A stretch of 54,386 bases of DNA, from assembly GCA_017501255.1 (NCBI GenBank), contig JAFVXE010000043.1:1-54386 (forward strand), in the 5' to 3' direction. The DNA comes from Clostridia bacterium. GTDB taxonomy: Bacteria; Bacillota; Clostridia; Christensenellales; Aristaeellaceae. Position numbers and translations under genes: made by a program. Below, in pieces: positions 34,459 through 42,618 of the stretch. Position 1 is the stretch's first letter. Each line of letters begins with the position of its first letter. Below the pieces are notes generated by a model. That model had not been told where the DNA came from. It did not search any database and saw only the letters and a list, made by a program, of their open reading frames with translations.

Positions 34459-36360
34459 TCAATCGTCCTCCGTCATCAGTACTTTCTGGGGGATAAAGCA
34501 GCGGTATTGCTGGTTTTCACGGGTGGTTTCCACATAGGCCCATTCCTCGCCCATAAAGGCCAGCAGGGTCACTTCCTCGCCCGCTTTCAGCTCCATGGAG
34601 GTACCCTGCCCAATGAGGGGATCCTCGGTGGCATCTGCCTTGCGGGTCAGGGGCATGGTGATATTGGTAAAGGCCAACTGCTGCACATTTTCCGCATCCG
34701 CCAGGGTGTTGCTGCGGATGTAGCCCACACGGCCCCGGCTGCCGTTGCCGATGGGATAGTACACCAGCACCCAGCCATCGTGGGTCATGCCGTAAATGCT
34801 CACCTTATCGTTGGTATCCACCTGCGCATTGTCATTGCGGAAGGCATCCTCGCCGGGAGCGCTGTAAACCTTCATGGTCTTGATCTCGCTGAAGGATGCG
34901 TCCGTCAGGGGCTGCAGGTTGGGGGCCTCCATCAGCGCCTGCACATAGGGGGACAGGGTGGGCGTAGGCGTAGGGGCGGGGCTGGGGGTGACAAACTCCG
35001 CAGGGGCCACGGCTTCGCCATCGCGGTTGAGCACATAGCCGGTGGGATCGCCCGCTTCGTTGCGCAGGGTAAAGGCACTGTCGCCGCCCAGTGTCACTTC
35101 GCCGGAAAGCACATCGCTGGTCAGCTGACCATCGTTGAGGCTGTAGGAAGAAACGGTAATGGTCAGCAGCTTGCCGTCGGCGGTGAACTGATAATAGGTG
35201 GTGCCATCGCTGCCCAGCTGTTTCCACATTCCCCGCTCCAGCACCATACGGATGGTCTCATCATCGGCGGAAAGAGGCATGGGGGTAGGCGTGACCACGG
35301 GGGCCAGCGTGTAATGAGGGTTGATGGTTGCGGCAGGCGCAGGGGTGATGGCTTCCATGGGAATGGGAGTGGGTTCGGGGGTAGCGGTTGGTTCCGGCGT
35401 TTCCTCGCCAGCCTGGATGGTCACCACGGAGGGCTCGCCTTCGGCGGCTTCAGCCGGTTTGGAAGTGGCAGCGGGTTCTTCGGTGGATTCAGGTTCCCCG
35501 GTGATTTCTTCCGCATCCTCGCTGAGGGTTTCGTCGTCCCCGGCGGGTGCTTCTTCCGCTGTCAGCTCCGTTTCGGTTTCATCAACGATTTCCGCTTCTT
35601 CGGCAATGGGCTGGGTTTCCGCTGCCGGTGTCACTTCTTCGGCGGCATCTTCCGCTTCCTCACCGGTAAGCCAGTGGGACTGGGTAAGTCCCAAGGTTTC
35701 CCAGGGCAGGTCCACCAGCCGGGCCTCCTTGCTGATGGCATCGGCACCATAGAAAACCCGCAGGGCCTTTTCCATCAGGAAACAGGAGTTGGGCATGGGA
35801 ATCTGGGCGGATTCAGTGATCTCCGGCTTGAGGAAGCTGCCGGAAATGCCCTGCATGAATACCGCATTGCGCACGATGGCATCCACGGTTTCCGCAGGCT
35901 CCACAAAGAAATCGTACAGGTTCAGGCTGCGGCGTTCCTCCAGAGAAACCGCTGCCCAGAAAAAGTCCGTCTGCACCACATTGGAACCCGCCGCCTGATA
36001 GCGGAAGGATGCCTCTGCGGACAGGATGCCGGGAAAATCCATGCTGACGGTGTAGCCGCTGGAAATGGTATCCATCAGGCCGCTTTCGTAGCCGGTGGTA
36101 TCCTCGGATTCCGCCATGGCGCACCGCTGCCGGATGGGATCGGCAATGGTCTGGTTCAGGAAGGTTTCCAGCGCCGCATCCTCACAGGCAAAGGTGGGAT
36201 AATCAATGGCAAAGCGCTGGTTCTTGGTCTTGGTCACCTCATGGCAGCGGGTAACGGTCACGCCGTCCTTCTCCAGCTCCACGGTCTCCTCCGCCGCCAG
36301 AGCGGGAAGCCCGGTCATGAGCAGGCACAGCGCCAGAAGCAAAGCGCAAAATCGTTTCAT
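34459..36360 (-). CDS. Secreted protein with SH3-like C-terminal region and Thr/Pro-Glu-rich linker
   Basis: A 633-aa exported protein with a signal peptide (KRFCALLLALCLLMTGLPALAAEE). Residues 25-225 form a globular domain recalling DUF3298/RsiV-like extracytoplasmic domains (FAIDYPTFACEDAALETFLNQTI, FFWAAVSLEERRSLNLYDFF), but I cannot assign it firmly. Residues about 230-345 are an acidic Glu/Ala/Thr/Pro linker. A small domain at 350-445 is followed by a Pro/Thr spacer and by SH3-like strands from about 480 (TMKVYSAPGEDAFRN, GWVLVYYPIGNGSRGRVGYIRS, EWAYVETT). Bacterial SH3-like domains often bind cell-wall peptides. Middle gene of a tight three-gene operon. Confidence 0.7.
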   Translation of the reverse strand: MKRFCALLLALCLLMTGLPALAAEETVELEKDGVTVTRCHEVTKTKNQRFAIDYPTFACEDAALETFLNQTIADPIRQRCAMAESEDTTGYESGLMDTISSGYTVSMDFPGILSAEASFRYQAAGSNVVQTDFFWAAVSLEERRSLNLYDFFVEPAETVDAIVRNAVFMQGISGSFLKPEITESAQIPMPNSCFLMEKALRVFYGADAISKEARLVDLPWETLGLTQSHWLTGEEAEDAAEEVTPAAETQPIAEEAEIVDETETELTAEEAPAGDDETLSEDAEEITGEPESTEEPAATSKPAEAAEGEPSVVTIQAGEETPEPTATPEPTPIPMEAITPAPAATINPHYTLAPVVTPTPMPLSADDETIRMVLERGMWKQLGSDGTTYYQFTADGKLLTITVSSYSLNDGQLTSDVLSGEVTLGGDSAFTLRNEAGDPTGYVLNRDGEAVAPAEFVTPSPAPTPTPTLSPYVQALMEAPNLQPLTDASFSEIKTMKVYSAPGEDAFRNDNAQVDTNDKVSIYGMTHDGWVLVYYPIGNGSRGRVGYIRSNTLADAENVQQLAFTNITMPLTRKADATEDPLIGQGTSMELKAGEEVTLLAFMGEEWAYVETTRENQQYRCFIPQKVLMTEDD

Positions 36361-36391
36361 GGTTTTCTTCCTCCATTATCAGGGATGGGGG

Positions 36392-38164
36392 TCAATCCAG
36401 CAGGATGGGGCAGTTGGTAACAGCGGACAGCGCCACATATTCCTCTGCGCCGTTCTGGCTGAGCACAAAATAGTGAGACAGGGGCTGAGGATAGTCGGCG
36501 CCGGTGATGGCCAGCACCATGGCCTGTCCGGAATCGGCAGGGAGGATATCGCCCTGCCAGCGCACATCGCTTTCCACCGGCAGAATGCTGTCATACACAA
36601 AACCGTAGTGCTGCTGACCATTCACATACAGGGCGTACTTGCCGGTGGCGGCATCCTGCGCCACCATAGCGGCGCAATCGGTATACAGGCGCACATTGGG
36701 CGAGGTGAGCAGGGGCTCTGCATCGGGGGTTTCCATAAGATCGGCAAGGCGATACACCTGCCCATTCTGCAGGTACACCATGCCCGCTGCGCAAGCCACC
36801 ACATCCCGGTCGTCGGCAGCATCCCGCCATTTGACAACGGAACCTTCTCCCTCGCCATCGATCACATACAGGGTGTAGCGGCTCTGGGAGCCCTCCACGC
36901 CGGTATCCACATAGGCGACGGTCTGGCTGCCGGTCATGGGGAAGCTGCGGCAGAACCACAGGCGGCTGATCAGCTGCCCTTCCCGGTTGACCAGATTGCT
37001 TTCTCCATCCGGGGCAAAAACCTGCGCCCAACCGTTCAGCATGGGCTGCGCCGTAACGGCTTCCCCATCCGCTAAATGCAGCGTGGGCAGCAACGCCCGG
37101 CCTTCCTCATCCACCAGCCAGGGTTCCATGGCGGTGTAGAAGCCGCCGCCATCCATGGGATGCATCCCGTTTTCCGGCAGCTTGTCAAAATACGCCAGCA
37201 AGCGGCCATCGGCGGCGAACAGGTAGTAGTCGTACAGTCCGTCTGCCCGCAGGCTGCGGGTGAGCACATTGGTTTCGGTGACGGCACAGGTTGCCATCTC
37301 CACCGGGCCGCTGATCTCCTCAATGGCCTGATTGGTGCGGTGGGAGACGGTCAAAGCAGGGGCTGCGTTGTAGCCCTTGATGGGCTGGGGCGTGGCGGTG
37401 ACCGCCGGGGCGTCGCCGCTGACCGGCTGCGCCTGCGGGGACTCCTGCAAACTGGCATACACCAACAGCCCGATCACCAGCACCGCTGCAATGCCAAGCC
37501 CTGCGGCAATGCGCCGGGCAAGCCGTTTTTTGCGGCGGCGTTTGGCGGGCTGACGGCGTTCCTCGGTTTTCACCTGATAGCCGTCCGCATCCTCGCCGGT
37601 GAGCATGGTCTGCCGTTCTTCCTGCGCCCAGCTGGCTTCCTGCATCCGGTAAACATTCACCGTAGCGGCAGGGTCGGCTTCCTGAGGGGCAGGCTCGTCC
37701 ATCAGATCATCCATGGACCAGTTCATAGAGGCAAAGGGATCTTCCTCCTCCTGTGCGGCCACATTGGCAGCCCGGCGGTAGTACGCCGACAGGTTGGCTG
37801 CCAGGGCGGAACGATCCTGCGCAGGGGCGGCCGCCGGGGTTTCCGGCTCTGCCGCAGGCCCTTCGGGCATGGTATCCTCCTTCGGCTGACGTACAATCTG
37901 CATGGGCGCTGTGGCCTCGTTGGGGAGGAACTGGCTGGCATCATAGGAACGGCGGGAGGCAGTCTGCGAAGGGGCGGCTTCTATCCGGGCAGGCTCCGTC
38001 AGCCGCTGTTCATAGGCCTGACGCCGCCTGGCGGCACGTTCCTCCGGGGATTGAGCTTCATAAACGGGCGTATCATCTGCATCCGGCAGCATCCGTGCGC
38101 TGTACAGCTGCTCGGCACGTTCGCTGCGGCGGCGGGTATTCCGCGGGGCATTGGATTCGCTCAT
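36392..38164 (-). CDS. Single-pass membrane protein with WG-repeat-like extracytoplasmic domain
   Basis: A 590-aa protein. The cytoplasmic N-terminal 210 residues are charged and disordered-looking, with Arg-rich stretches and several DD/EE clusters. KRRRKKRLARR and the hydrophobic helix IAAGLGIAAVLVIGLLVYA (about 219-240) anchor it, with the C-terminus outside by the positive-inside rule. The external 350 residues consist of repeating short beta units such as YDYYLFAADGRLLAYF and LNGWAQVFAPDGESNLVNREGQLI, similar to WG/KWG or beta-propeller repeats. No known enzyme motif. ATG at 38164 follows GAGGTG. First gene of the operon with the SH3-like protein (31-base gap) and the AAA+ ATPase. Confidence 0.65.
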   Translation of the reverse strand: MSESNAPRNTRRRSERAEQLYSARMLPDADDTPVYEAQSPEERAARRRQAYEQRLTEPARIEAAPSQTASRRSYDASQFLPNEATAPMQIVRQPKEDTMPEGPAAEPETPAAAPAQDRSALAANLSAYYRRAANVAAQEEEDPFASMNWSMDDLMDEPAPQEADPAATVNVYRMQEASWAQEERQTMLTGEDADGYQVKTEERRQPAKRRRKKRLARRIAAGLGIAAVLVIGLLVYASLQESPQAQPVSGDAPAVTATPQPIKGYNAAPALTVSHRTNQAIEEISGPVEMATCAVTETNVLTRSLRADGLYDYYLFAADGRLLAYFDKLPENGMHPMDGGGFYTAMEPWLVDEEGRALLPTLHLADGEAVTAQPMLNGWAQVFAPDGESNLVNREGQLISRLWFCRSFPMTGSQTVAYVDTGVEGSQSRYTLYVIDGEGEGSVVKWRDAADDRDVVACAAGMVYLQNGQVYRLADLMETPDAEPLLTSPNVRLYTDCAAMVAQDAATGKYALYVNGQQHYGFVYDSILPVESDVRWQGDILPADSGQAMVLAITGADYPQPLSHYFVLSQNGAEEYVALSAVTNCPILLD

Positions 38165-38212
38165 GGCTGGCACCTCATCATCACGTGGAAATTGGGGCAA
38201 TCCTTACCCTTT

Positions 38213-38241
38213 AAGATAACACGAACAAAAGCGCAGGTCAA
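38213..38241 (-). promoter_or_regulatory. Promoter of the three-gene membrane/SH3/AAA+ operon
   Basis: TTGACC (38236-38241), 17-base spacer, TATCTT (38213-38218) on the minus strand, about 50 bases before the first ATG. Confidence 0.65.
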
Positions 38242-38312
38242 GTTTTGCCATTGCATCTGGAAAAAGCGGCAAAGCCTTGTATGAGCTGCCTTTCCCCCGT
38301 CGTTTCTGTGCA

Positions 38313-38341
38313 TTGACAGCAAGTGGTTATACCTATTAAAA
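38313..38341 (+). promoter_or_regulatory. Likely sfsA promoter
   Basis: TTGACA (38313-38318), 17-base spacer, TTAAAA (38336-38341). The -10 box is weak, but the spacing and position before sfsA fit. Confidence 0.45.
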
Positions 38342-38371
38342 TGTTGCTATGAATTGTTCCCGGAGGTGGAT

Positions 38372-39061
38372 ATGCATTACGACAGAATGCTGGAAGCCCG
38401 TTTTCTCAGCCGTCCCAACCGTTTTGTGGCGCTGGTGGCCCTCAATGGGCAGAAAGTGGTATGCCATGTGAAGAACACCGGGCGCTGCAAGGAACTGCTC
38501 CTTCCCGGCGCAACGGTGTATATCCAGAAGGCGGATAACCCTGACCGGAAAACACCCTATGACCTGATCGCCGTTCAAAAGGGCCACCGGCTCATCAACA
38601 TGGATGCAGCCGCCCCCAACCAGGTATTCAGCGAATGGGCACGGGCGGGCAACCTGCTGCCGAGCCCCACGCTGGTCAAAGCGGAAGCCAGGCGGGGCGC
38701 TTCCCGGCTGGATTTCTATATTGAGTCGGCAACCCGAAAGGCGTGGGTGGAGGTCAAGGGCGTGACGCTGGAGGAAAACGGGCACGTGCGTTTCCCGGAT
38801 GCACCCACAGAGCGGGGCGTGAAGCACCTGCGTGAGCTGGAAGCCTGCGTCAGGGACGGCTACGAGGCTTATGCGGTCTTTGTGGTGCAAATGGAGGGCG
38901 TGACCGACTTTGCCCCCAACTGGCTGACCCATCCCGCCTTTGGCGAGGCATTGGTGCAGGCTGCGGAAAACGGCGTGCAGGTGCTGGCGCTGGATTGCAC
39001 CGTGGAAGTGGACAGCCTGCGCATCCGGCAGCGGGTGCCGGTGGTGCTGGAACGCCGATGA
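38372..39061 (+). CDS. sfsA: SfsA family DNA/RNA nuclease-like protein
   Basis: A 229-aa cytoplasmic protein of the sugar fermentation stimulation family. An N-terminal OB-like part (EARFLSRPNRFVALVALNGQKVVCHVKNTGRCKELL cut by strands) precedes a PD-(D/E)XK-like nuclease domain with SRLDFYIES and AWVEVKGVTLEENGHVRFPDAPTERGVKHL, where D, E and K of the motif are visible. Reported activities are nucleic-acid binding and nuclease. ATG at 38372 is chosen, 4 bases after GGAGGTG; an in-frame TTG at 38354 lies upstream of that site. Ends at a strong bidirectional terminator. Confidence 0.92.
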   Translation: MHYDRMLEARFLSRPNRFVALVALNGQKVVCHVKNTGRCKELLLPGATVYIQKADNPDRKTPYDLIAVQKGHRLINMDAAAPNQVFSEWARAGNLLPSPTLVKAEARRGASRLDFYIESATRKAWVEVKGVTLEENGHVRFPDAPTERGVKHLRELEACVRDGYEAYAVFVVQMEGVTDFAPNWLTHPAFGEALVQAAENGVQVLALDCTVEVDSLRIRQRVPVVLERR

Positions 39062-39068
39062 TAGCCAT

Positions 39069-39117
39069 AAAAAGGAACCGTGCAGCAGCCATTTGGCTGA
39101 ATACACGGTTCCTTTTT
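39069..39117. terminator. Bidirectional terminator between sfsA and yjjG-like gene
   Basis: AAAAAGGAACCGTG (39069-39082) pairs with CACGGTTCCTTTTT (39104-39117), with an inner CAGCC/GGCTG stem. A and T runs at both ends allow termination in either direction. Confidence 0.9.
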
Positions 39118-39129
39118 ATCCACAAAACA

Positions 39130-39816
39130 TCACTCGCTCAGAATCACTTCCAGTGCCTCTTCAAACCCCTTGGCCACATAGGCAGCCCCATGCCTCTGGG
39201 GCGCATCCGCTCCATTGGTATAGAGCACGCTGTCCACCCCGGCGTTATTGGCGGCGGCGATATCCGCCGTGATGCTGTCGCCGAAGACCACGGCCTTTGA
39301 GGGGTCGCTGACCCCTGCCATCTCCATGGCTTTGAAGATCATGGCGGGATGGGGTTTGGCATGGCCAATCTCCTCGGAGATCACCAGCCCCTGAATGTAG
39401 GGCGTGAGCACACAATCGGTGAAGCGGCTGCGCTGCACGGCGGAAATGCCGTTGGTGATCAGGTAGATGGGCATTTTTTCACTGACACGGCGGCAGAAAT
39501 CCTCTGCGCCGGGCAGAAGGATGCGCTGCTGGCCCAGCTTTGCCACAAAAAAATCGCACATCTGCTGGGCATCCGCTTCATAGCCGCTCAGGATAAGAAA
39601 TTCCACAAAACGGTCCAATCGCAGCTTCTGCTGGGTGGTCTCGCCCCGCTCCAGCTTCTTCCACTGGGCATCGTTCACCCGATGGTACAGGCTCACATTC
39701 TCCTCCGTCACCGGGATGCCGAAATGCGTGAAAGTGTCGGCAATCGCATTCTTCTCGCCTGCCTTGAAGTCGAACAGGGTACCATCCGCATCGGACAGGA
39801 GCACTTGATAGCGCAT
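39130..39816 (-). CDS. yjjG: YjjG-family HAD nucleotidase
   Basis: A 228-aa cytoplasmic HAD hydrolase of the noncanonical pyrimidine nucleotidase group, which dephosphorylates house-cleaning substrates such as modified dUMP/UMP. Motif I is LLSDADGTLFDF (nucleophile Asp and +2 Asp), motif II LITNGIS, motif III lysine in GHAKPHPAMIF, and motif IV FGDSITADIAAANNAG. The helical cap includes LYHRVNDAQWKKLERGE, characteristic of YjjG. Length matches. It is 13 bases downstream of the flavin reductase, likely same transcript. Confidence 0.88.
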   Translation of the reverse strand: MRYQVLLSDADGTLFDFKAGEKNAIADTFTHFGIPVTEENVSLYHRVNDAQWKKLERGETTQQKLRLDRFVEFLILSGYEADAQQMCDFFVAKLGQQRILLPGAEDFCRRVSEKMPIYLITNGISAVQRSRFTDCVLTPYIQGLVISEEIGHAKPHPAMIFKAMEMAGVSDPSKAVVFGDSITADIAAANNAGVDSVLYTNGADAPQRHGAAYVAKGFEEALEVILSE

Positions 39817-39829
39817 GGTGCTTTCCTCC

Positions 39830-40444
39830 TTACCGCTTCATGCCCCGGCGTTCCAGCGCTTCATCGGAGGCGATGGAGTAGCCGAAAAAGCCCAGCACAT
39901 CGCTCATCGCCCGGTACTTGCCGTGGACGAAGCCCACCAGATCCATGGCTTCCTCGTTGATGGCGCCGGATTCGGTAAAGTACTGCTGGGCAATGTTCAC
40001 ATCCACCACTTCTGCCAGAAACAGGTCATGGCTGCCCAGCTCGATGATCTCCTTCACCTTGCAGCTGAGGAAGGCGGGGGCCTCCGCCACCGCAGGGGCA
40101 ACGCTGAGGCCGGGAGCGGGAATGGCGGTCAGTTTCATCTCAGCGAACTTATCCACATCCCGCCCGCTTTTCACGCCGCAGAAATCCGTGGCACGGCACA
40201 GTTCCTGGGAGGTCAGGTTGATGGTGAACTCGCCGGTGTTCCTGATGATGCCATGGCTGTAGCGCTCCTTGCGGATGCTGACGCTGACCATGGGCGGCTT
40301 GGAGCACACAATGCCAGCCCAGGCCACAGTGATCAGGTTGGGCTTTACGTTGTTTTCAGGATCTGCGCAGCCCAGCATCACCACGGGCACAGGGCTCAGG
40401 TAAGTGGTGGCGCCGATAGAACGAAAATTGTTATTTTTCTCCAT
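39830..40444 (-). CDS. Flavin reductase-like (FMN-binding split barrel) protein
   Basis: A 204-aa cytoplasmic flavoprotein. YLSPVPVVMLGC, NLITVAWAGIVCSKPPMVSVSIRKERYSHGII and GEFTINL are the conserved strands of the flavin reductase split-barrel family, where the VSIRKERYS region contacts FMN. Clostridial relatives are annotated as flavin reductase or flavoredoxin; the physiological acceptor is unknown. Upstream is AAGGGGG 10 bases before the ATG and a good minus-strand promoter. Followed by the YjjG-like gene. Confidence 0.85.
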   Translation of the reverse strand: MEKNNNFRSIGATTYLSPVPVVMLGCADPENNVKPNLITVAWAGIVCSKPPMVSVSIRKERYSHGIIRNTGEFTINLTSQELCRATDFCGVKSGRDVDKFAEMKLTAIPAPGLSVAPAVAEAPAFLSCKVKEIIELGSHDLFLAEVVDVNIAQQYFTESGAINEEAMDLVGFVHGKYRAMSDVLGFFGYSIASDEALERRGMKR

Positions 40445-40459
40445 GTTTCGATTACCCCC

Positions 40460-40489
40460 TTGCGTTCCGGTTTGCCAAAAGTGTACAAT
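40460..40489 (+). promoter_or_regulatory. Possible promoter of the metallophosphoesterase gene
   Basis: TTGCGT (40460-40465), 18-base spacer, TACAAT (40484-40489). It overlaps the divergent promoter on the other strand, so the two probably compete for polymerase. Confidence 0.4.
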
Positions 40490-40509
40490 GAACAGGAACC
40501 AAATGTCAA
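40480..40509 (-). promoter_or_regulatory. Promoter of the flavin reductase gene
   Basis: TTGACA (40504-40509), 18-base spacer, TACACT (40480-40485) on the minus strand, about 30 bases before the leader of the 40444 gene. Confidence 0.6.
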
Positions 40510-40554
40510 CACAGGAGAAGACCGGCAGCTACTGCCCGGCGAAAGGAGACGACC

Positions 40555-41448
40555 ATGCCCCGATACCACTACCGTTACCGCAGGCGCAAGGTGAACCTTG
40601 CCAAGGTGTTCAAAGGCATCATTGCGGTGCTGGCTGTGGCGGCTGTGGTAGTGCTGGCCTTCGCCTCCACGCTGATGGTGAAGGTGGCCTCCACCGAGCT
40701 GCGCATCGCCGACCTGCCTGATAACCTGAAAAACCTGCGCATCGTCTTCCTGAGCGATATTCATCAGGGGCCGTGGTTTTCCCAGAAGCGGGTGGATAGC
40801 GTGATCAATCAGGTCAACGGCCTCAGTGCGGATATCGTCATCTTTGGCGGCGACTATGCCCAGGATGCCGCCAGCGCAGCGGCATTTTTCCGCAATCTGC
40901 CGGATGTGAACGCCCGGCTGGGCGTGTACGCCGTGGTGGGCGACAAGGACCGTTCCGATGAAGAAGGTTCTCTGGCGCTGCTTCTGTCCGAGATGAAAAA
41001 CCGGGGCATCACCGGTCTGGTCAACAGCGTTGCGCCCATCAAGCTGGGCAAAACCTATGTATACGTGACCGGTGTGGATGACTATCTGATGGGCTACCCC
41101 AAGGTGGACAAAGTGGCCGAGCAGGTGCACGAGGAGGATTTCGTCATCTTTGCGGGGCACTCCCCCAATCTGCTGCCTGCCATGCAGGATGCCCGTGATG
41201 CCACCGGCAACACCCACTGGTACGATATGGCCCTGTTCGGCCATACCCATGGCGGGCAGATCAACCTGTTCGGCTACACGCCTTTCCGCAGACTGCGCAC
41301 CCAGATGGGCAGCCATTACCGCTCCGGCTGGCTGTTGGAAAACCGGGCGCAGATCCTGATTTCCAACGGCGTGGGTACCGAATATGTGCCCCTTCGGCTG
41401 TTCGCATCGCCCCAGATTCATCTGATCGTATTGAAGAAAGATTCCTGA
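40555..41448 (+). CDS. YkuE-like metallophosphoesterase with altered GNHD motif
   Basis: A 297-aa protein with a basic N-terminus and one membrane helix (about 17-42), so the catalytic domain is probably outside the cell, tethered to the membrane. Calcineurin-like motifs: FLSDIHQG (D68, H70), IFGGDY (D100), AGHSPN (H202) and LFGHTHGGQI (H230, H232). The GNHD/E motif, which normally supplies a bridging Asn and a catalytic His, reads GDKD (129-132) in this protein. Either activity is reduced or the protein uses a different mechanism. Relatives act on lipid or nucleotide phosphodiesters. GAAAGGAG precedes the start. An L,D-transpeptidase gene follows 26 bases later. Confidence 0.85.
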   Translation: MPRYHYRYRRRKVNLAKVFKGIIAVLAVAAVVVLAFASTLMVKVASTELRIADLPDNLKNLRIVFLSDIHQGPWFSQKRVDSVINQVNGLSADIVIFGGDYAQDAASAAAFFRNLPDVNARLGVYAVVGDKDRSDEEGSLALLLSEMKNRGITGLVNSVAPIKLGKTYVYVTGVDDYLMGYPKVDKVAEQVHEEDFVIFAGHSPNLLPAMQDARDATGNTHWYDMALFGHTHGGQINLFGYTPFRRLRTQMGSHYRSGWLLENRAQILISNGVGTEYVPLRLFASPQIHLIVLKKDS

Positions 41449-41474
41449 CCCTTTGACAACAGGAGGATAAGCCT

Positions 41475-42572
41475 ATGCGTATACGCTGGCTGACTGCGTT
41501 TTTTCTGGCAGCCTCTGTGCTGTTGTTTACAGGAGCTGCGCTGGCCAACCCCACCCCCGGCACCGGTACCTGCGGCAAACCCTACTGCTACTGGGAAACC
41601 CCCATGGATATCTCCGACCCGGAAACCATCTGGAATGTGCTCATTCAGCCCATGACGGTGGTGGACGGCCACGAACGCACGCAGGTGCTGCTCTATCAGG
41701 AGCCGGATGAGGAATCCCAGCCGGTGGGCGAGGTGACCTGCCACTCTCAGGGCGTGCACGTATTGGAAACCCTCGAAAACGGCTGGAGCCTTGTGGAATG
41801 CTATTCCAGCTCCAACGGCGTATCCCAGCTGGAGATCTTCAACGATCTGGTGAGGGGCTACATTCCCACGGAGCAGCTGAAAGAAAAGGAAACCAAAACC
41901 AAGTTCGGCCTTGTGGTGGACAAGCTGACCCAACGGATGTATGTGTTCCAGGAAGGCAAGCTGCTGACCACCCTCCGGGTTTCCACCGGCAAACCCAACG
42001 AACGGGATCCCCAGCGGGAAACCAATGCCGGAGAGTTCCATCTGGTGAGCTTCATCGGCGATTTTGTTTCAGATAACACCATCTGCGAGCACGGCATCCG
42101 TTTCAACGACGGCGATCTTCTGCACAATGTGCCTTATGTACTGGGAGAGAATGGCAAGAAGGAATACTGGAATTTCGAGCGGCGTCTGGGCCAGCGGGCC
42201 AGCGCCGGATGCATCCGGGTGCAGCGGTGGCGCACGCCGGAAGGCATCAATATGCAGTGGCTATGGAACCGGATGTTCAACATGAAGCAGACCAAGCTGC
42301 TCATTTGGGAGGATGCGCCCAGCAGGCAGCTGGTAGCCGTGCCGGAGGATACGCCCGTGTATGTGCTGCCCGGTTTGAGCAATGCCTACCACAAAAAGGA
42401 CAACTGCTTCGATATTGACCAGTGCTATTTCCCCTTGCAGCAAATCACCTATGCCCAGCTGGATGAGGAGGAATTCAGCCATCTGAAGGATTGCAGCTAT
42501 TGCAACCCGCCCCTGCGGAGGGAGCAGATCGAAGAAATCAACCGGCAATACGCTTTGGAAACAGAGGAATAA
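41475..42572 (+). CDS. L,D-transpeptidase (YkuD) family protein
   Basis: A 365-aa exported protein with signal peptide (RWLTAFFLAASVLLFTGAALA). Residues 60-135 look like an SH3-type domain (TQVLLYQEPDEESQPVGEV, WSLVEC). The YkuD catalytic domain spans about 143-285: FGLVVDKLTQRMYVFQEGKLLTTLRVSTGK, a histidine in LLHNVPY (H217) and RASAGCIRVQ with catalytic Cys246. Such enzymes make 3-3 peptidoglycan cross-links or attach proteins to peptidoglycan. A Cys-rich C-terminal tail (CFDIDQCYF, CSYCNPP) is an extra that could bind metal or form disulfides. Operon partner: the metallophosphoesterase. Confidence 0.88.
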   Translation: MRIRWLTAFFLAASVLLFTGAALANPTPGTGTCGKPYCYWETPMDISDPETIWNVLIQPMTVVDGHERTQVLLYQEPDEESQPVGEVTCHSQGVHVLETLENGWSLVECYSSSNGVSQLEIFNDLVRGYIPTEQLKEKETKTKFGLVVDKLTQRMYVFQEGKLLTTLRVSTGKPNERDPQRETNAGEFHLVSFIGDFVSDNTICEHGIRFNDGDLLHNVPYVLGENGKKEYWNFERRLGQRASAGCIRVQRWRTPEGINMQWLWNRMFNMKQTKLLIWEDAPSRQLVAVPEDTPVYVLPGLSNAYHKKDNCFDIDQCYFPLQQITYAQLDEEEFSHLKDCSYCNPPLRREQIEEINRQYALETEE

Positions 42573-42580
42573 CCATTTGA

Positions 42581-42618
42581 GCCCATCCTTGATCAACACA
42601 CAAGGATGGGCTGTTTTT
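42581..42618 (+). terminator. Terminator of the L,D-transpeptidase gene
   Basis: GCCCATCCTT (42581-42590) pairs with AAGGATGGGC (42602-42611), followed by TGTTTTT. The last T is also the first base of the convergent gene's stop codon complement. Confidence 0.85.

Noticed and set aside
34156..36420. 754-aa plus-strand Gly/Phe-rich frame with repeat-like sequence
   Set aside because: The apparent repeats mirror the Glu/Ala/Thr/Pro linker of the minus-strand secreted protein, which has a real signal peptide and start.
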